Shown one piece after another: positions 34,777 through 44,701 of a stretch of DNA of 64,000 nt. The stretch is from Roseiarcus sp963774195. GTDB taxonomy: Bacteria; Pseudomonadota; Alphaproteobacteria; Rhizobiales; Beijerinckiaceae. Numbering within the stretch: the first letter of the stretch is position 1; the number at the start of each line of letters is the position of its first letter. The position numbers and the translations under genes were made by a program. The notes under the pieces are model-generated. The model did not search any database. It was not told where the DNA came from and saw nothing but the letters and a program-made list of their open reading frames with translations. The stretch covers positions 496,001-560,000 of the forward strand of contig CAVZDY010000004.1 of assembly GCA_963774195.1 (NCBI GenBank), written 5' to 3'.

Positions 34777-37700
34777 ATGCTTCAAGCCATTCGCGCCTTG
34801 CTTGCCGTCGTGTTGATGGCCGGCGCCGGCGCCGCGCTCGCCGACGTCAAGCCCTATGTCCGCGACGACCTCGCCAGCGACGTCGTCCGCCTCACCGAGA
34901 CCTTGCGGAAGGAAACCGCCGAGATCGGCGCGAAGGTCAAAGGCCGGAGCGCCGACCAACTGCGCAAGGACGCCACGGCCGCAATTTTCTCCAGCGACTT
35001 CAAAGAGGCGAGCGCGCTCCTCGGCGCCGCGATCACGCTGGCGCCGAAGGACCCCGCGGGCTGGCTCGCCCTCGCCAGGCTCGGCGCGCAAGCCGACGAC
35101 GCGAAGGCTGATGGGCGCTACGACATGACGCAGCGCGGTCAGACCGCCGCTTACGCCGCCTATCAGCACGCGAACGGCGCGCCGCTGCAGGCCGAGGCGC
35201 TCGCTTTGCTCGCCGATCTCCTCGCGCGTCAGGAGATGTGGCGCCCCGCGCTCGACGCCTATCGCGCCAGCCTCGACCGGCACGACGACGAGGATACACG
35301 CAAGACCTACGAGGACATGCGCGAGAAGCACGGCTTCCGCATCGTCGATTACAAAGTGGACAACGAATCTGCTTCGCCCCGTGTCTGCTTCAACTTCTCC
35401 GAACAGCTCGCTCGCAAGACGGATTTCTCGCCCTATGTCGCCGTCGCCGGCGCCGCCAATGCGGCGATCTCAAGCGAGGATCAGCAGATCTGCGTCGAGG
35501 GCCTCAAGCACGGCGAGCGCTACGCGATCGTCGTGCGCCAGGGGCTGCCGTCGGCGGTCGGCGAGTCGCTCCTGAAATCAGCGGATTATGCGATCTACGT
35601 GCGCGACCGTTCGCCGCAGGCGCATTTCGCCGGCCGGGCCTATGTGTTGCCGCGCCAGGGCCAGCTCGGCGCCCCGCTGACGACCGTCAACACCTCGAAG
35701 GTCAGCGTCGACGTCTACCGGATCGGCGACCGCAATCTGCTCGCCGAGACCTCGCGCGACGACTTCCTCAAGCCGATCACGCCCTCGCAGGCGAGCCAGC
35801 TCGAATCCCAGGACGGCGCGAAAGTCTGGAGCGGCGCGATGGACGTCGCCGCGGTTCTCAACAAGGACGTCGTCACCGATTTTCCGCTTGCCGGCGCAGT
35901 CGGCAAGTTGCAGCCCGGCGTCTATCTCGTCACCGCGCGGCCATGGAAGGGCTCGGCGGCGCCGAGCGATGACGACGACGCCTCGACCGTCGCGACGCAG
36001 TGGATGGTCGTCTCCGATCTCGGCCTCTCGACGCTGTCTGGCGAGGACGGACTGCACGCCTCGGTGCGCTCGCTCGCGACAGGCGCGCCGCTGCCGGGCG
36101 TCGAGCTCAAGCTCGTCGCGCACAATAACGAAGTGCTGGCGGCCAAGTCGACCGGGCCGGACGGCCGGGTCGATTTCGACCCTGGCTTGTCGCGCGGGAC
36201 CGGCGGTTCGGCGCCAGGCCTCCTCGTCGCGACGCTGGCCGACGACTACGGCTTCTTGAGCCTGCAACAGAGCGCGTTCGACCTCACCGACCGCGGCGTC
36301 GGCGGGCGCGACGCGCCGGGCGCGCTTGACGCCTTCCTCTATACCGAGCGCGGCGTCTATCGCTCCGGCGAAACGGTGTTCGTCACCGCGCTGCTGCGCG
36401 ACGCCAATGGCGAGGCCAAGACCGGCCTGCCGCTCACGCTGGTCGTCAAGCGCCCGGACGGCGTCGAATACAAGCGCGTCAGCGTCGCCGATCAGGGTCT
36501 CGGCGGCCACACGCTGGCTCTCCCGCTCCTTTCCGGCTCCGCCGCCGGAACTTGGCAGATCGACGCCTATGCGGACCCGAAGGCGCCGAGCCTCGGCCAT
36601 GCGGAGTTCCTGCTCGAGGACTACGTGCCCGAGCGGCTGGATTTCGCCATCAAGCTCGCCAAGCCGGTCGCGACGCCCGGCGAGCCGATCGACCTCTCGA
36701 TCGACGCGCGCTTCCTTTACGGCGCTCCCGCCGCCGGCCTCGCCGTAACCGGCTCCGTGCGTCTCGAGGCGGTCGAGGGCTCCGAGCTCGCCGGCTATCC
36801 GGGCTTCGTCGGCGGCGTCACGGATGACGAATTCACCACGGCTGCGAACCAGTTCAGCGACAAGATCGAGACGGACGACAAAGGCCACGCCGACATCTCC
36901 GCCGAGTTGCCGGACGCGACGGCGGCCAAGCCCCTCGAAGCCAAAGTGATCGTCGACGTCGCCGAATCGGGCGGGCGCACCGTCGAGCGCAGCGCCACGC
37001 TGCCGGTCCGCGCCAAGGGCGTGACGATCGGCGTCAAAAAGGACTTCGACGACCTGGGCGAAGGCGACACGGCGACCTTCGAGGCGATCGCCATCGCGCC
37101 CGACGGCAGCCGGACGACGCGCAAGTCGGTCGCCTGGTCGCTGTACAAGCTCGACAACGACTACCAATGGTTCAATTCCGAGGGGCGCTGGAGCTACGAG
37201 CCGGTCAAATCGTCCAAGCGCGTCGCGACAGGGACGTTCGACATCGGCGCCGACGCGGCCGCCAAATTCGCCGCCCAGGTCGGCTGGGGCCGCCATCGGC
37301 TTGATCTCAAGAGCGCAGAGGGCGAAGAGACCAGCATCAGTTTCGACGTCGGCTGGGGCGGCGCGGCGAGCGCCGATACGCCCGACAACGTCGTCGTGAC
37401 GCTCGACAAGGAGAGCTACGCGCCGGGCGAGGAAGCGAAGCTGCGCATCGCGTCGCGCTATCAAGGGAAAGCCACGGTCGCGCTGATCGGCGACAAGCCC
37501 GAAGAGTTCATCGACGTGGACCTTATCGAGGGCGACAATGTCGTCCCCTTCAAGGTCGGCGCCAACTGGGGCCCAGGCGCCTATGCGGTGGCGACGACCT
37601 ATCGCCCGCTCGACGCCAAGGCCAAGCGCATGCCGGGCCGCGCGCTCGGCCTCGCCTGGTTCAGCATCGACGAGGCCGCCCGCAAGCTCGCCGTGACCAT

Positions 37701-40014
37701 CGAGACGCCGGAAAAGACGCGGCCGCGCGAGACGATGAACGTGCCGATCAAGATCGACGGTGTCGCCGCCGGCGAAGAGGCGAACGTCACGGTCGCCGCC
37801 GTCGACGTCGGCATCCTCAATCTCACCGGCTACAAGACGCCTGATCCGCGCGATTATTTCTTCGGTCAGCGCAAGCTCGCGGTCGATATCCGCGACCTCT
37901 ACGGCATGCTGATCGACGGCATGGAGGGCGCGGCGGGCCCGATCCAAAGCGGCGGCGACGGCAGCGGCGCGCTGCAAGGCAATCTGCCGACCCAGGAGCC
38001 GCTCGCGCTCTTCTCGGGCGTCGTCAAAGTCGGCGCCGACGGGCGCGCAAACATCCCCTTCGACCTTCCCGCATTCAACGGCTCCGTCAAAGTGATGGCC
38101 ATCGCCTGGTCGAAGAACAAGGTCGGCTCGGCCGAGGCGACGGTGATCGTGCGCGACCCCGTCGTCGTGACGGCGACGCTGCCGCGCTTCCTCAATCTCG
38201 GCGACCGCTCGCGGATGCATGTCGACATCGACAACGTAGAAGGCGAGGCGGGCGACTACCGGCTCGATCTCGATCTGCACGGCCCGCTGACCGCCGATGC
38301 CGACGCGCTGAGTCGCACTGTGAAGCTCGCGGCGCATCAGCGCGCCTCGGTCGACATGCCGATCGCCGCCGCCGGCGTCGGCACAGCAATGCTCGATCTG
38401 AAGATCAGCGGACCCGGCCTCACCGCGACCCAGCGCCTGCCGCTCGGCGTCGAGGCGGGCGCGCCGGATATCTATCGGCGCATCGTTCACCCGCTCGCGC
38501 CCGGAGCGAGCGAGACGATCTCGGACGATCTGATCGCGGAATTCGTTCCCGGCACCGGCTCGGTTTCGATCGCCGCCTCGCCGTTCGGCGCGCTCGACGC
38601 GCCGGCGGTGCTGCAGGCGCTCGATCGCTACCCCTACGGCTGCTCCGAGCAGACGGTGAGCCGCGCGATGCCGCTGCTCTACGCCAACCGGCTGGCCAGC
38701 GTCGAACATCTCGCCATCGATCCCGACCTCGACGGGCGCATCCGGCAGGCGATCGACCGCGAGATGACGCGCCAGAACGCCAACGGCGCCTTCGGCCTCT
38801 GGACGGCCGACGCCGACAGCGACGATCTCTGGCTCGACGCCTTCGTCACCGACTTCCTGACGCGGGCGCGCGAGCGCGGCTTCGCCGTACCGCAGCTCGG
38901 CTTCGACTCGGCGCTCGACCACCTACGCAACGAAGTCGTGAACGCCGCCGACCCGGCCGAGGGCGCGGGCGAACCGCTCGCCTACGCCCTCTATGTGCTG
39001 GCCCGCAACGGGCGGCCGGTCATCGGCGATCTGCGCTACCTCGCCGACGAGAAGCTCGCCATCTTCCGTACGCCGATGTCACAGGGTCAAATCGCCGCCG
39101 CGCTCGCCATGCTGGGCGACAGCACCCGCGCCAGCAAGGTGTTCGCCACGGCGCTCGACAGTCTCGAAGCCGAGCACGACGACGGCTTCTCGCGACCCGA
39201 CTACGGCTCGACCCTCCGCGACGGCGCCGCGCTCATCGCGCTCGTCGCCGAAGCCAATCTGTCGCCGGGGGAGACGACGCGCGACCCGATCGGGCGCGCC
39301 GCTGCGGTGGTCGAACGCGCGCGCGGCGCCGGCGCCTACTCCAGCACGCAGGAGAACAACTGGATCGCGCTGGCGGCCGAAGCGCTCGCCGAGCACGGAA
39401 CCCTGAGCCAGTTCGCGGTCGACGGCGCGCCCGTCAAAGGCGCGGTCTATCGCGATTGGAGCGGCTACGCCCTCGGCCAGAAGCTTGCGGTCGTCGGCAA
39501 TGTCGGCAAGACCGCCGCTCAGCTCATCACCACGGTCTCCGGCGTGCCGGTGACCCCTGAGCCCGCCGCAGACCAAGGCTATGGGTTAGAGCGCACCTTC
39601 TACAAGCTCGACGGGACGCAGATCGACCTCAAGAGCATCAAGCAGAACGAGCGCGTCGTCGTCGTGCTGAAGGTGACCGAGACCGAAGCGCGCTACGCCA
39701 AGCTGCTGGTCGTCGACCGCCTGCCGGCCGGCCTGGAGATCGACAATCCGGCCTTGTTCGACAGCGGCGATACCGACGCCTTCTCCTGGCTCAAGAAGGA
39801 CATCGACCCGGTGCACACGGAATATCGCGACGACCGCTTCGTCGCCGCGATCGACCGCGAACCGGGCCAATCCGCCTTCTTCAGCCTCGCCTATGTCGTG
39901 CGCGCGGTCGCGCCGGGCCTCTACGTCTATCCGCCCGCGACAGCCGAAGACATGTACCGCCCCGACCGCTTCGGCCGCACCGCCTTCAGCCAGATGGAGG
40001 TGCTAGGTAGGTGA
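34777..40014 (+). CDS. Bacterial alpha-2-macroglobulin (YfhM/MagD-like)
   Basis: 1745 residues. Bacterial alpha-2-macroglobulins trap foreign proteases in the periplasm and are typically encoded beside PBP1C, as here. The N-terminus is a signal peptide (LLAVVLMAGAGAALADVK) without a lipobox Cys, unlike the E. coli lipoprotein, so this one is probably soluble. A short N-terminal helical region with TPR-like character precedes the MG beta-sandwich domains. The thioester motif CSEQ is intact (YPYGCSEQTVSRAMPLLYAN, Cys1289), followed by the helical thioester-domain repeats and a receptor-binding-like end. The upstream region is divergent from the protease-like gene. The stop overlaps the pbpC start (GTGA). 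Confidence 0.95.
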   Translation: MLQAIRALLAVVLMAGAGAALADVKPYVRDDLASDVVRLTETLRKETAEIGAKVKGRSADQLRKDATAAIFSSDFKEASALLGAAITLAPKDPAGWLALARLGAQADDAKADGRYDMTQRGQTAAYAAYQHANGAPLQAEALALLADLLARQEMWRPALDAYRASLDRHDDEDTRKTYEDMREKHGFRIVDYKVDNESASPRVCFNFSEQLARKTDFSPYVAVAGAANAAISSEDQQICVEGLKHGERYAIVVRQGLPSAVGESLLKSADYAIYVRDRSPQAHFAGRAYVLPRQGQLGAPLTTVNTSKVSVDVYRIGDRNLLAETSRDDFLKPITPSQASQLESQDGAKVWSGAMDVAAVLNKDVVTDFPLAGAVGKLQPGVYLVTARPWKGSAAPSDDDDASTVATQWMVVSDLGLSTLSGEDGLHASVRSLATGAPLPGVELKLVAHNNEVLAAKSTGPDGRVDFDPGLSRGTGGSAPGLLVATLADDYGFLSLQQSAFDLTDRGVGGRDAPGALDAFLYTERGVYRSGETVFVTALLRDANGEAKTGLPLTLVVKRPDGVEYKRVSVADQGLGGHTLALPLLSGSAAGTWQIDAYADPKAPSLGHAEFLLEDYVPERLDFAIKLAKPVATPGEPIDLSIDARFLYGAPAAGLAVTGSVRLEAVEGSELAGYPGFVGGVTDDEFTTAANQFSDKIETDDKGHADISAELPDATAAKPLEAKVIVDVAESGGRTVERSATLPVRAKGVTIGVKKDFDDLGEGDTATFEAIAIAPDGSRTTRKSVAWSLYKLDNDYQWFNSEGRWSYEPVKSSKRVATGTFDIGADAAAKFAAQVGWGRHRLDLKSAEGEETSISFDVGWGGAASADTPDNVVVTLDKESYAPGEEAKLRIASRYQGKATVALIGDKPEEFIDVDLIEGDNVVPFKVGANWGPGAYAVATTYRPLDAKAKRMPGRALGLAWFSIDEAARKLAVTIETPEKTRPRETMNVPIKIDGVAAGEEANVTVAAVDVGILNLTGYKTPDPRDYFFGQRKLAVDIRDLYGMLIDGMEGAAGPIQSGGDGSGALQGNLPTQEPLALFSGVVKVGADGRANIPFDLPAFNGSVKVMAIAWSKNKVGSAEATVIVRDPVVVTATLPRFLNLGDRSRMHVDIDNVEGEAGDYRLDLDLHGPLTADADALSRTVKLAAHQRASVDMPIAAAGVGTAMLDLKISGPGLTATQRLPLGVEAGAPDIYRRIVHPLAPGASETISDDLIAEFVPGTGSVSIAASPFGALDAPAVLQALDRYPYGCSEQTVSRAMPLLYANRLASVEHLAIDPDLDGRIRQAIDREMTRQNANGAFGLWTADADSDDLWLDAFVTDFLTRARERGFAVPQLGFDSALDHLRNEVVNAADPAEGAGEPLAYALYVLARNGRPVIGDLRYLADEKLAIFRTPMSQGQIAAALAMLGDSTRASKVFATALDSLEAEHDDGFSRPDYGSTLRDGAALIALVAEANLSPGETTRDPIGRAAAVVERARGAGAYSSTQENNWIALAAEALAEHGTLSQFAVDGAPVKGAVYRDWSGYALGQKLAVVGNVGKTAAQLITTVSGVPVTPEPAADQGYGLERTFYKLDGTQIDLKSIKQNERVVVVLKVTETEARYAKLLVVDRLPAGLEIDNPALFDSGDTDAFSWLKKDIDPVHTEYRDDRFVAAIDREPGQSAFFSLAYVVRAVAPGLYVYPPATAEDMYRPDRFGRTAFSQMEVLGR

Positions 40015-42236
40015 GCGAAGCCGGCCCAAAGTCGTTTGCGGACCGTCATTGCGAGGAGCGCAGCGACGAAGCAATCCACGCCTCCGCTTGCGTCGTCGGC
40101 GCTCGCAATGACGGCGGCGGTCCAGGCGTAACGAGCAATGCTCTCGCCCGCCCCCGCGAACGCCGCATTTTCGCGACGATCGGTGCGCTCGTCTTCGTGC
40201 TGTCGCTCGCGCTGCCGGGCGCGTGGAACGCCTATCTCGATCACCTTGGGCCGCTCGATCTCGCCTCTTCACGCCTCGGCTCGACCATCGTCGTCGACCG
40301 CGAGGGACGCCTGCTGCGCGCCTTCACCTTGCCGGATGGGCGCTGGCGCCTGCCGGTTACAACCGGCGAGGTCGATCCGCGCTATCTCGCCATGCTACTC
40401 GCCTACGAAGACGGGCGTTTCTATGCGCACGACGGCGTCGACTGGCGGGCGCTGACGCGCGCCGCCGCGCAATTCACAACGCGCGGCCATGTCGTCTCGG
40501 GCGGCTCGACGCTGACGATGCAAGTCGCGCGCCTGATTGAGCCGCGCCAGGCGCGCAGCTTCGCCGCCAAGCTCAGGCAGGTCGTTCGCGCCTGGCAGAT
40601 CGAGCGGCGCGTCGGCAAGCCGGGCGTGCTCGACCGCTATCTCGCCTTGGCGCCGTTCGGCGGCAATCTCGAAGGCGTGCGCGCCGCGTCGCTCGCCTAT
40701 TTCGGCAAGGAGCCGCGCAAGCTGACGATTGGCGAGGCGGCGTTGCTGGTCGCCCTGCCGCAATCGCCCGAGGCGCGCCGGCCCGAGCGCTTCCCCGAAG
40801 CCGCCCGCCGCGCCCGCGCGCGCGTGCTGGCGCGCGCCGCCGAGCGCGGCCTGATTTCGCGCGACGAGGAGCGCGCCGCGGAGGGCGAGCCGATCCCCGA
40901 CGAGCGCAGGCCCTTCCCGGTCCTGGCCGCCCACGCCGCGGAGGAGGCGGTCGCCGCCGATCCGAAGGCGCATGTACTGAAGCTTTCGATCGACGCGCGC
41001 CTGCAAGGCAAGCTGGAGGCCCTCGCGCGCGAGGCGGTCGAGCGGCTCGGGCCGAAGCTGTCGGCGGCGATCGTCGTCGTCGACAATGCGAGCGGCGAGG
41101 TCCGCGCGCGCGTCGGCGGCGCCGACTATTTCGACGCCAGCCGCGACGGCTCGGTCGATATGTCGCGCGCCTCGCGCTCGCCCGGCTCCGCGCTCAAGCC
41201 GTTCATCTACGCGCTCGCCTTCGAGCAGGGGCTCGCCCACCCCGAAACGGTGCTGTTCGATCGGCCGGCGCGCTACGGCGCCTACGCGCCGCAGAATTTC
41301 GATCTCGGCTACCAGGGCGCCGTGACGGCGCGCAAAGCGCTGCAGATGTCGCTCAATCTGCCAGCGATCGAACTGCTGGCGGACGTCGGGCCGGCGAGCT
41401 TCCTCGCCAGGCTGCACAGCGCCGGCGCCGAGATCGCCCTGCCCAAGGACGCGCCGATCGGCCTGGCGATCGGCCTCGGCGGCCTCGGGATTTCGCTCGT
41501 CGACCTCGCGCGCCTTTATGTCGGCCTCGCGCGCGGCGGCGAGGCGCCGGCGCTCGTCGAGCGGCTCGACGGCGCGCCCCCCATCATCGGCCCCGCCCGC
41601 GTCACCGACCCGGTCGCCGCTTACTATGTCGAGGACATTTTGCGGGGCGCGCCGCCGCCGGCGAATGCCCTGAGCGGCCGCATCGCCTTCAAGACCGGCA
41701 CCTCGTACGGCTTTCGCGACGCGCTGGCGATCGGCTACGACCGCGGCACGACGATCGCCGTCTGGGTCGGCCGGCCCGACAACGGCCCGACGCCAGGTCT
41801 CGTCGGCCGGCAAGCGGCGGCGCCGATCTTGTTCGACGCCTTTGCGCGGCTCGGCCGCGACATTGAGCTGATCCGCCCGCCCAAGGGCCTGCTGCGCGTC
41901 ACGGCGAGCGGCGACCTGCCGCCGCCGTTGCGCCATCTGCGCAAGGACGCGCCGAAGACCATGGCGGCGACCGCCGCGCCGCCGCTGAAGATCGCCTTCC
42001 CGCCCGACGGGGCGCGGATCGACCTCGGACTGAAGGACGGCGACCACGACGAGACGCTCGCGCTGAAAGCGCTCGGCGGCGCACTGCCACTCACGTGGTT
42101 CGTCAACGGCGCGCCGGTCGGCGAGCCGGATTTGCGCCGGCAATCGGCCTGGCGCCCCGATGGCGCGGGCTTTGCGCGCGTCTCGGTGATCGACGCCAAG
42201 GGCGCTTCGGATTCGATCCTGGTGCGGCTGGAATGA
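40011..42236 (+). CDS. pbpC: Penicillin-binding protein 1C
   Basis: 741 residues from GTG 40011, overlapping the preceding stop. Residues about 12-40 are encoded by a palindromic intergenic repeat (HCEERSDEAIHASACVVGAR), a sequence not part of normal PBP1C, and the membrane anchor IGALVFVLSLALPGAWNAYL follows. The glycosyltransferase 51 domain contains LAYEDGRFYAHDGVDWRAL (catalytic Glu) and VSGGSTLTMQVARL. The transpeptidase domain has RSPGSALKPFIYALAF (Ser nucleophile, Lys), SLN and KTGTSYG. A BiPBP_C domain ends the protein. It polymerises and crosslinks peptidoglycan in the periplasm and forms the known pair with alpha-2-macroglobulin. Confidence 0.93.
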   Translation: MSEAGPKSFADRHCEERSDEAIHASACVVGARNDGGGPGVTSNALARPRERRIFATIGALVFVLSLALPGAWNAYLDHLGPLDLASSRLGSTIVVDREGRLLRAFTLPDGRWRLPVTTGEVDPRYLAMLLAYEDGRFYAHDGVDWRALTRAAAQFTTRGHVVSGGSTLTMQVARLIEPRQARSFAAKLRQVVRAWQIERRVGKPGVLDRYLALAPFGGNLEGVRAASLAYFGKEPRKLTIGEAALLVALPQSPEARRPERFPEAARRARARVLARAAERGLISRDEERAAEGEPIPDERRPFPVLAAHAAEEAVAADPKAHVLKLSIDARLQGKLEALAREAVERLGPKLSAAIVVVDNASGEVRARVGGADYFDASRDGSVDMSRASRSPGSALKPFIYALAFEQGLAHPETVLFDRPARYGAYAPQNFDLGYQGAVTARKALQMSLNLPAIELLADVGPASFLARLHSAGAEIALPKDAPIGLAIGLGGLGISLVDLARLYVGLARGGEAPALVERLDGAPPIIGPARVTDPVAAYYVEDILRGAPPPANALSGRIAFKTGTSYGFRDALAIGYDRGTTIAVWVGRPDNGPTPGLVGRQAAAPILFDAFARLGRDIELIRPPKGLLRVTASGDLPPPLRHLRKDAPKTMAATAAPPLKIAFPPDGARIDLGLKDGDHDETLALKALGGALPLTWFVNGAPVGEPDLRRQSAWRPDGAGFARVSVIDAKGASDSILVRLE
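40044..40113. repeat. HCEERSDEAI-type palindromic repeat within the pbpC 5' end
   Basis: CGTCATTGCGAGGAGCGCAG (from 40044) and CGCTCGCAATGACG (40100-40113) are inverted arms of the common alphaproteobacterial repeat. A second copy is at 59219-59310. In this copy the frame is open and continuous with pbpC. Confidence 0.85.
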
Positions 42237-42243
42237 CGCGGCC

Positions 42244-44553
42244 TTAGGCCGCCGCGACGCGCAGGCGGTTCTTCTCGGCGACCATCTTGCGCGCCTCGGC
42301 CTCGGGCACGGCAGGGCTATAGTAGAAGCCCTGCACCTCGGAAATCGTACCGACACGCTGGATGAAGCGCAATTGGAGGTCGGTCTCGACGCCCTCGACC
42401 AGAATGCTCATGCCGAGCCGCGCGCACATCTGCGCGACGCTCTCGACCAGGATCGAGGCGCGCTCCTGCAGACCGAGGCCGATGGTGAAGGAACGATCGA
42501 TCTTGATCCGGTCGAGCGGGAAGGCGAGCACATAGCTCAAGCTCGAATAGCCGGTTCCGAAATCGTCCAGCGAAATGCGCACGCCGAGCGCCCGCAGCGC
42601 CTCGAGCGTCGCGCGCGTCGAGCCGCGATCGTCGAGCAAGGTCGATTCCGTGATCTCGAGGTCGAGCCGGTCCGGGGCCAAATTCGCCGCCGCCAGCGCG
42701 TCTCGCACCGTCTGCTCGACCCGGCCGTTGCGGAATTGGAACGGCGACAGATTGACCGATACGCTGATATTGTGCGGCCATAATGCGCAGGCCTTGCAAG
42801 CGCGGCGCAGCACGCTGGCGCCGAACTCCGCCATCAAGCCGAGCTCTTCGACGATCGGAATGAATTCCCCCGGCGACACGCGCCCGCGCACCGGATGGTT
42901 CCAGCGCGCCAACGCCTCGAAGCCCGAGATTTGGCCGCTTTCGACGTTGACGATCGGTTGATAGTAAACCTCGATCCCGTCGTTGGCGACCGCTGCGCGC
43001 AGATCGAGTTCGATCAGGCGGCGGATTTGGATTTTCGCGTCCATCGACTTCTCGAAGGGGCGCCAATGGCCGCGTCCCTCGCCCTTGGCCGCGTAGAGCG
43101 CCATGTCCGCATTGGAGAGGAGCGCCTCTGGCGTCGAGCCGTCGCTCGGCGCGCTGGCGCTGCCCATGCTCGCGCCGACGATGACTTCGTAGCCGTCGAT
43201 GAAGACCGGCCGACGGACCTCGCGCAGGATCCGGTCGGCGAGGTCTGCGGTTTCGGCCGGATCCTCGACCGCCCGCTGCAGGATGGCGAATTCGTCGCCA
43301 CCCCACCGGGCGACGACGTCGGTCGGCTTGACGATCGCCCGCAGCCGTCGGGAAATGGTAGTGAGCAGCATGTCCCCGCGCCTGTGGCCGAGGCTGTCGT
43401 TGACCTGCTTGAAGTCGTCGAGATCGAGGAAGAGGACGTTGACCGAGCCCTCCCCTTCGGCGCGTGCGTGCAGCGCGGCCGACAAGCGCTCCTCGAAATT
43501 GCGGCGATTGGGAAGGTCGGTGACGAAATCGATACGCGCCATCCGGTCGATCGCCAGCGCCGCATTGCGGCGCTCGGTGACATCCTGGACCACGACGACG
43601 ACGCCCTCCTCGGCCATCCGGCGCATGGTGATCTCGATCGCGCGGTTGTCCAGCGTTTCGAAGGGAATCATGAAATCGCGAGCGCTGCGCTTGCTCGTGA
43701 GCTCGCTGGCGATGCGGTCGACCTCGGCGCGCGAAACAACCCGGCGCCGGACGAGCTTGCGAAAGATCGCGCGGACGTCGCCGCCGATCTGAACGTCCTC
43801 CTCGCGCAGGCGGAACAGACGCAGGATCTGATTGTTAGTCAGCGTCAACAGGCCCTGCGCATCCACCATGACGAGGCCATGCGACATGTTGTTCACCGCC
43901 GTGTCGAGCCGCTTGGCGAGCATGGCCGTCTGCTTCTGGGCGGCGACAACAGCGAGAAAGTTCGCCCTCAGGCGATCCGACGACCCCTTCATGAAGAGGC
44001 TGAGCGGAATGAAGCCAATTATGATCTCAATCGGGTACCACCCGCCGGCCACGATCATGGCCGCGCTCAGGGGCAAGAAGGCCGCGACCAATTGCATATT
44101 GATGCCGCGATAAATCGCGAAGCTCCGGCTCACCATCCCGAAGGCGTAGGCTATGGTCACCGTCGCGGCGAGGAACCGAGTGAACCCATTCTCCGTGACC
44201 CAGAAGGCGACGACGGTCCATAGTGCGATCGCCGCAAGGCCCGACACGGAGCCGATCGCATAGATTGTTTCCTGCCTGCGAGCTATCGCCACGCTGGCGC
44301 TTGGCCGTTGGCGACGATGAAGGTCCATGAAATACAGGCGGACGGCGCAAATGAGGAGCGGGACGGCGGCGAGCCCCCAGAGAATTGCGCTTTTCGCCGC
44401 GACCGCCGCGACAAGCTGGGTGAGTGTCACCATAAAGGTGGACAAGAAAAGCGCTTCGACGTCGACGAGAAGGTCGTCAACGAACGAAATGTAAAGTTCA
44501 TCCGGCAGTTCGTCCTTGGCCGGACAGACGTTTGGCTTGAGTTCAATATCCAT
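42244..44553 (-). CDS. Membrane GGDEF-EAL cyclic-di-GMP protein with PAS-like domain
   Basis: 769 residues. The N-terminus has about four or five membrane helices (35-200), then a PAS-like segment (about 225-340: LDTAVNNMSHGLVMVDAQGL through VVVVQDVTERRNAALAID). The GGDEF domain is intact with RWGGDEFAI and preceding LFLDLDDFKQVNDSLGHRRG; there is no obvious RxxD inhibitory site. The EAL domain begins FEALARWNHPVRGRVSP and keeps NLSPFQF, EITES, LDDFGTGYSSL and KIDRSF, so both synthase and phosphodiesterase activity are possible. It is convergent with pbpC, 8 bp from its stop. The ligand is unknown. Confidence 0.94.
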   Translation of the reverse strand: MDIELKPNVCPAKDELPDELYISFVDDLLVDVEALFLSTFMVTLTQLVAAVAAKSAILWGLAAVPLLICAVRLYFMDLHRRQRPSASVAIARRQETIYAIGSVSGLAAIALWTVVAFWVTENGFTRFLAATVTIAYAFGMVSRSFAIYRGINMQLVAAFLPLSAAMIVAGGWYPIEIIIGFIPLSLFMKGSSDRLRANFLAVVAAQKQTAMLAKRLDTAVNNMSHGLVMVDAQGLLTLTNNQILRLFRLREEDVQIGGDVRAIFRKLVRRRVVSRAEVDRIASELTSKRSARDFMIPFETLDNRAIEITMRRMAEEGVVVVVQDVTERRNAALAIDRMARIDFVTDLPNRRNFEERLSAALHARAEGEGSVNVLFLDLDDFKQVNDSLGHRRGDMLLTTISRRLRAIVKPTDVVARWGGDEFAILQRAVEDPAETADLADRILREVRRPVFIDGYEVIVGASMGSASAPSDGSTPEALLSNADMALYAAKGEGRGHWRPFEKSMDAKIQIRRLIELDLRAAVANDGIEVYYQPIVNVESGQISGFEALARWNHPVRGRVSPGEFIPIVEELGLMAEFGASVLRRACKACALWPHNISVSVNLSPFQFRNGRVEQTVRDALAAANLAPDRLDLEITESTLLDDRGSTRATLEALRALGVRISLDDFGTGYSSLSYVLAFPLDRIKIDRSFTIGLGLQERASILVESVAQMCARLGMSILVEGVETDLQLRFIQRVGTISEVQGFYYSPAVPEAEARKMVAEKNRLRVAAA

Positions 44554-44701
44554 TATCGGGACCGAGACGCCGGGATCGATAGCGCAATATCAGCGCACCA
44601 AATTAAAAAGTCCTTTAACTCCTTCTGACATTACCTCTGGAAGGGGCGCAAAGCAGCGCACCAGAAAGCGCAGTTCCTCTGCGACTTCCAGACGGTGTCA
44701 A

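Noticed and set aside
35578..38922. 1114-codon open frame antisense to the alpha-2-macroglobulin gene
   Set aside because: A GC-skew shadow of a well-supported gene.
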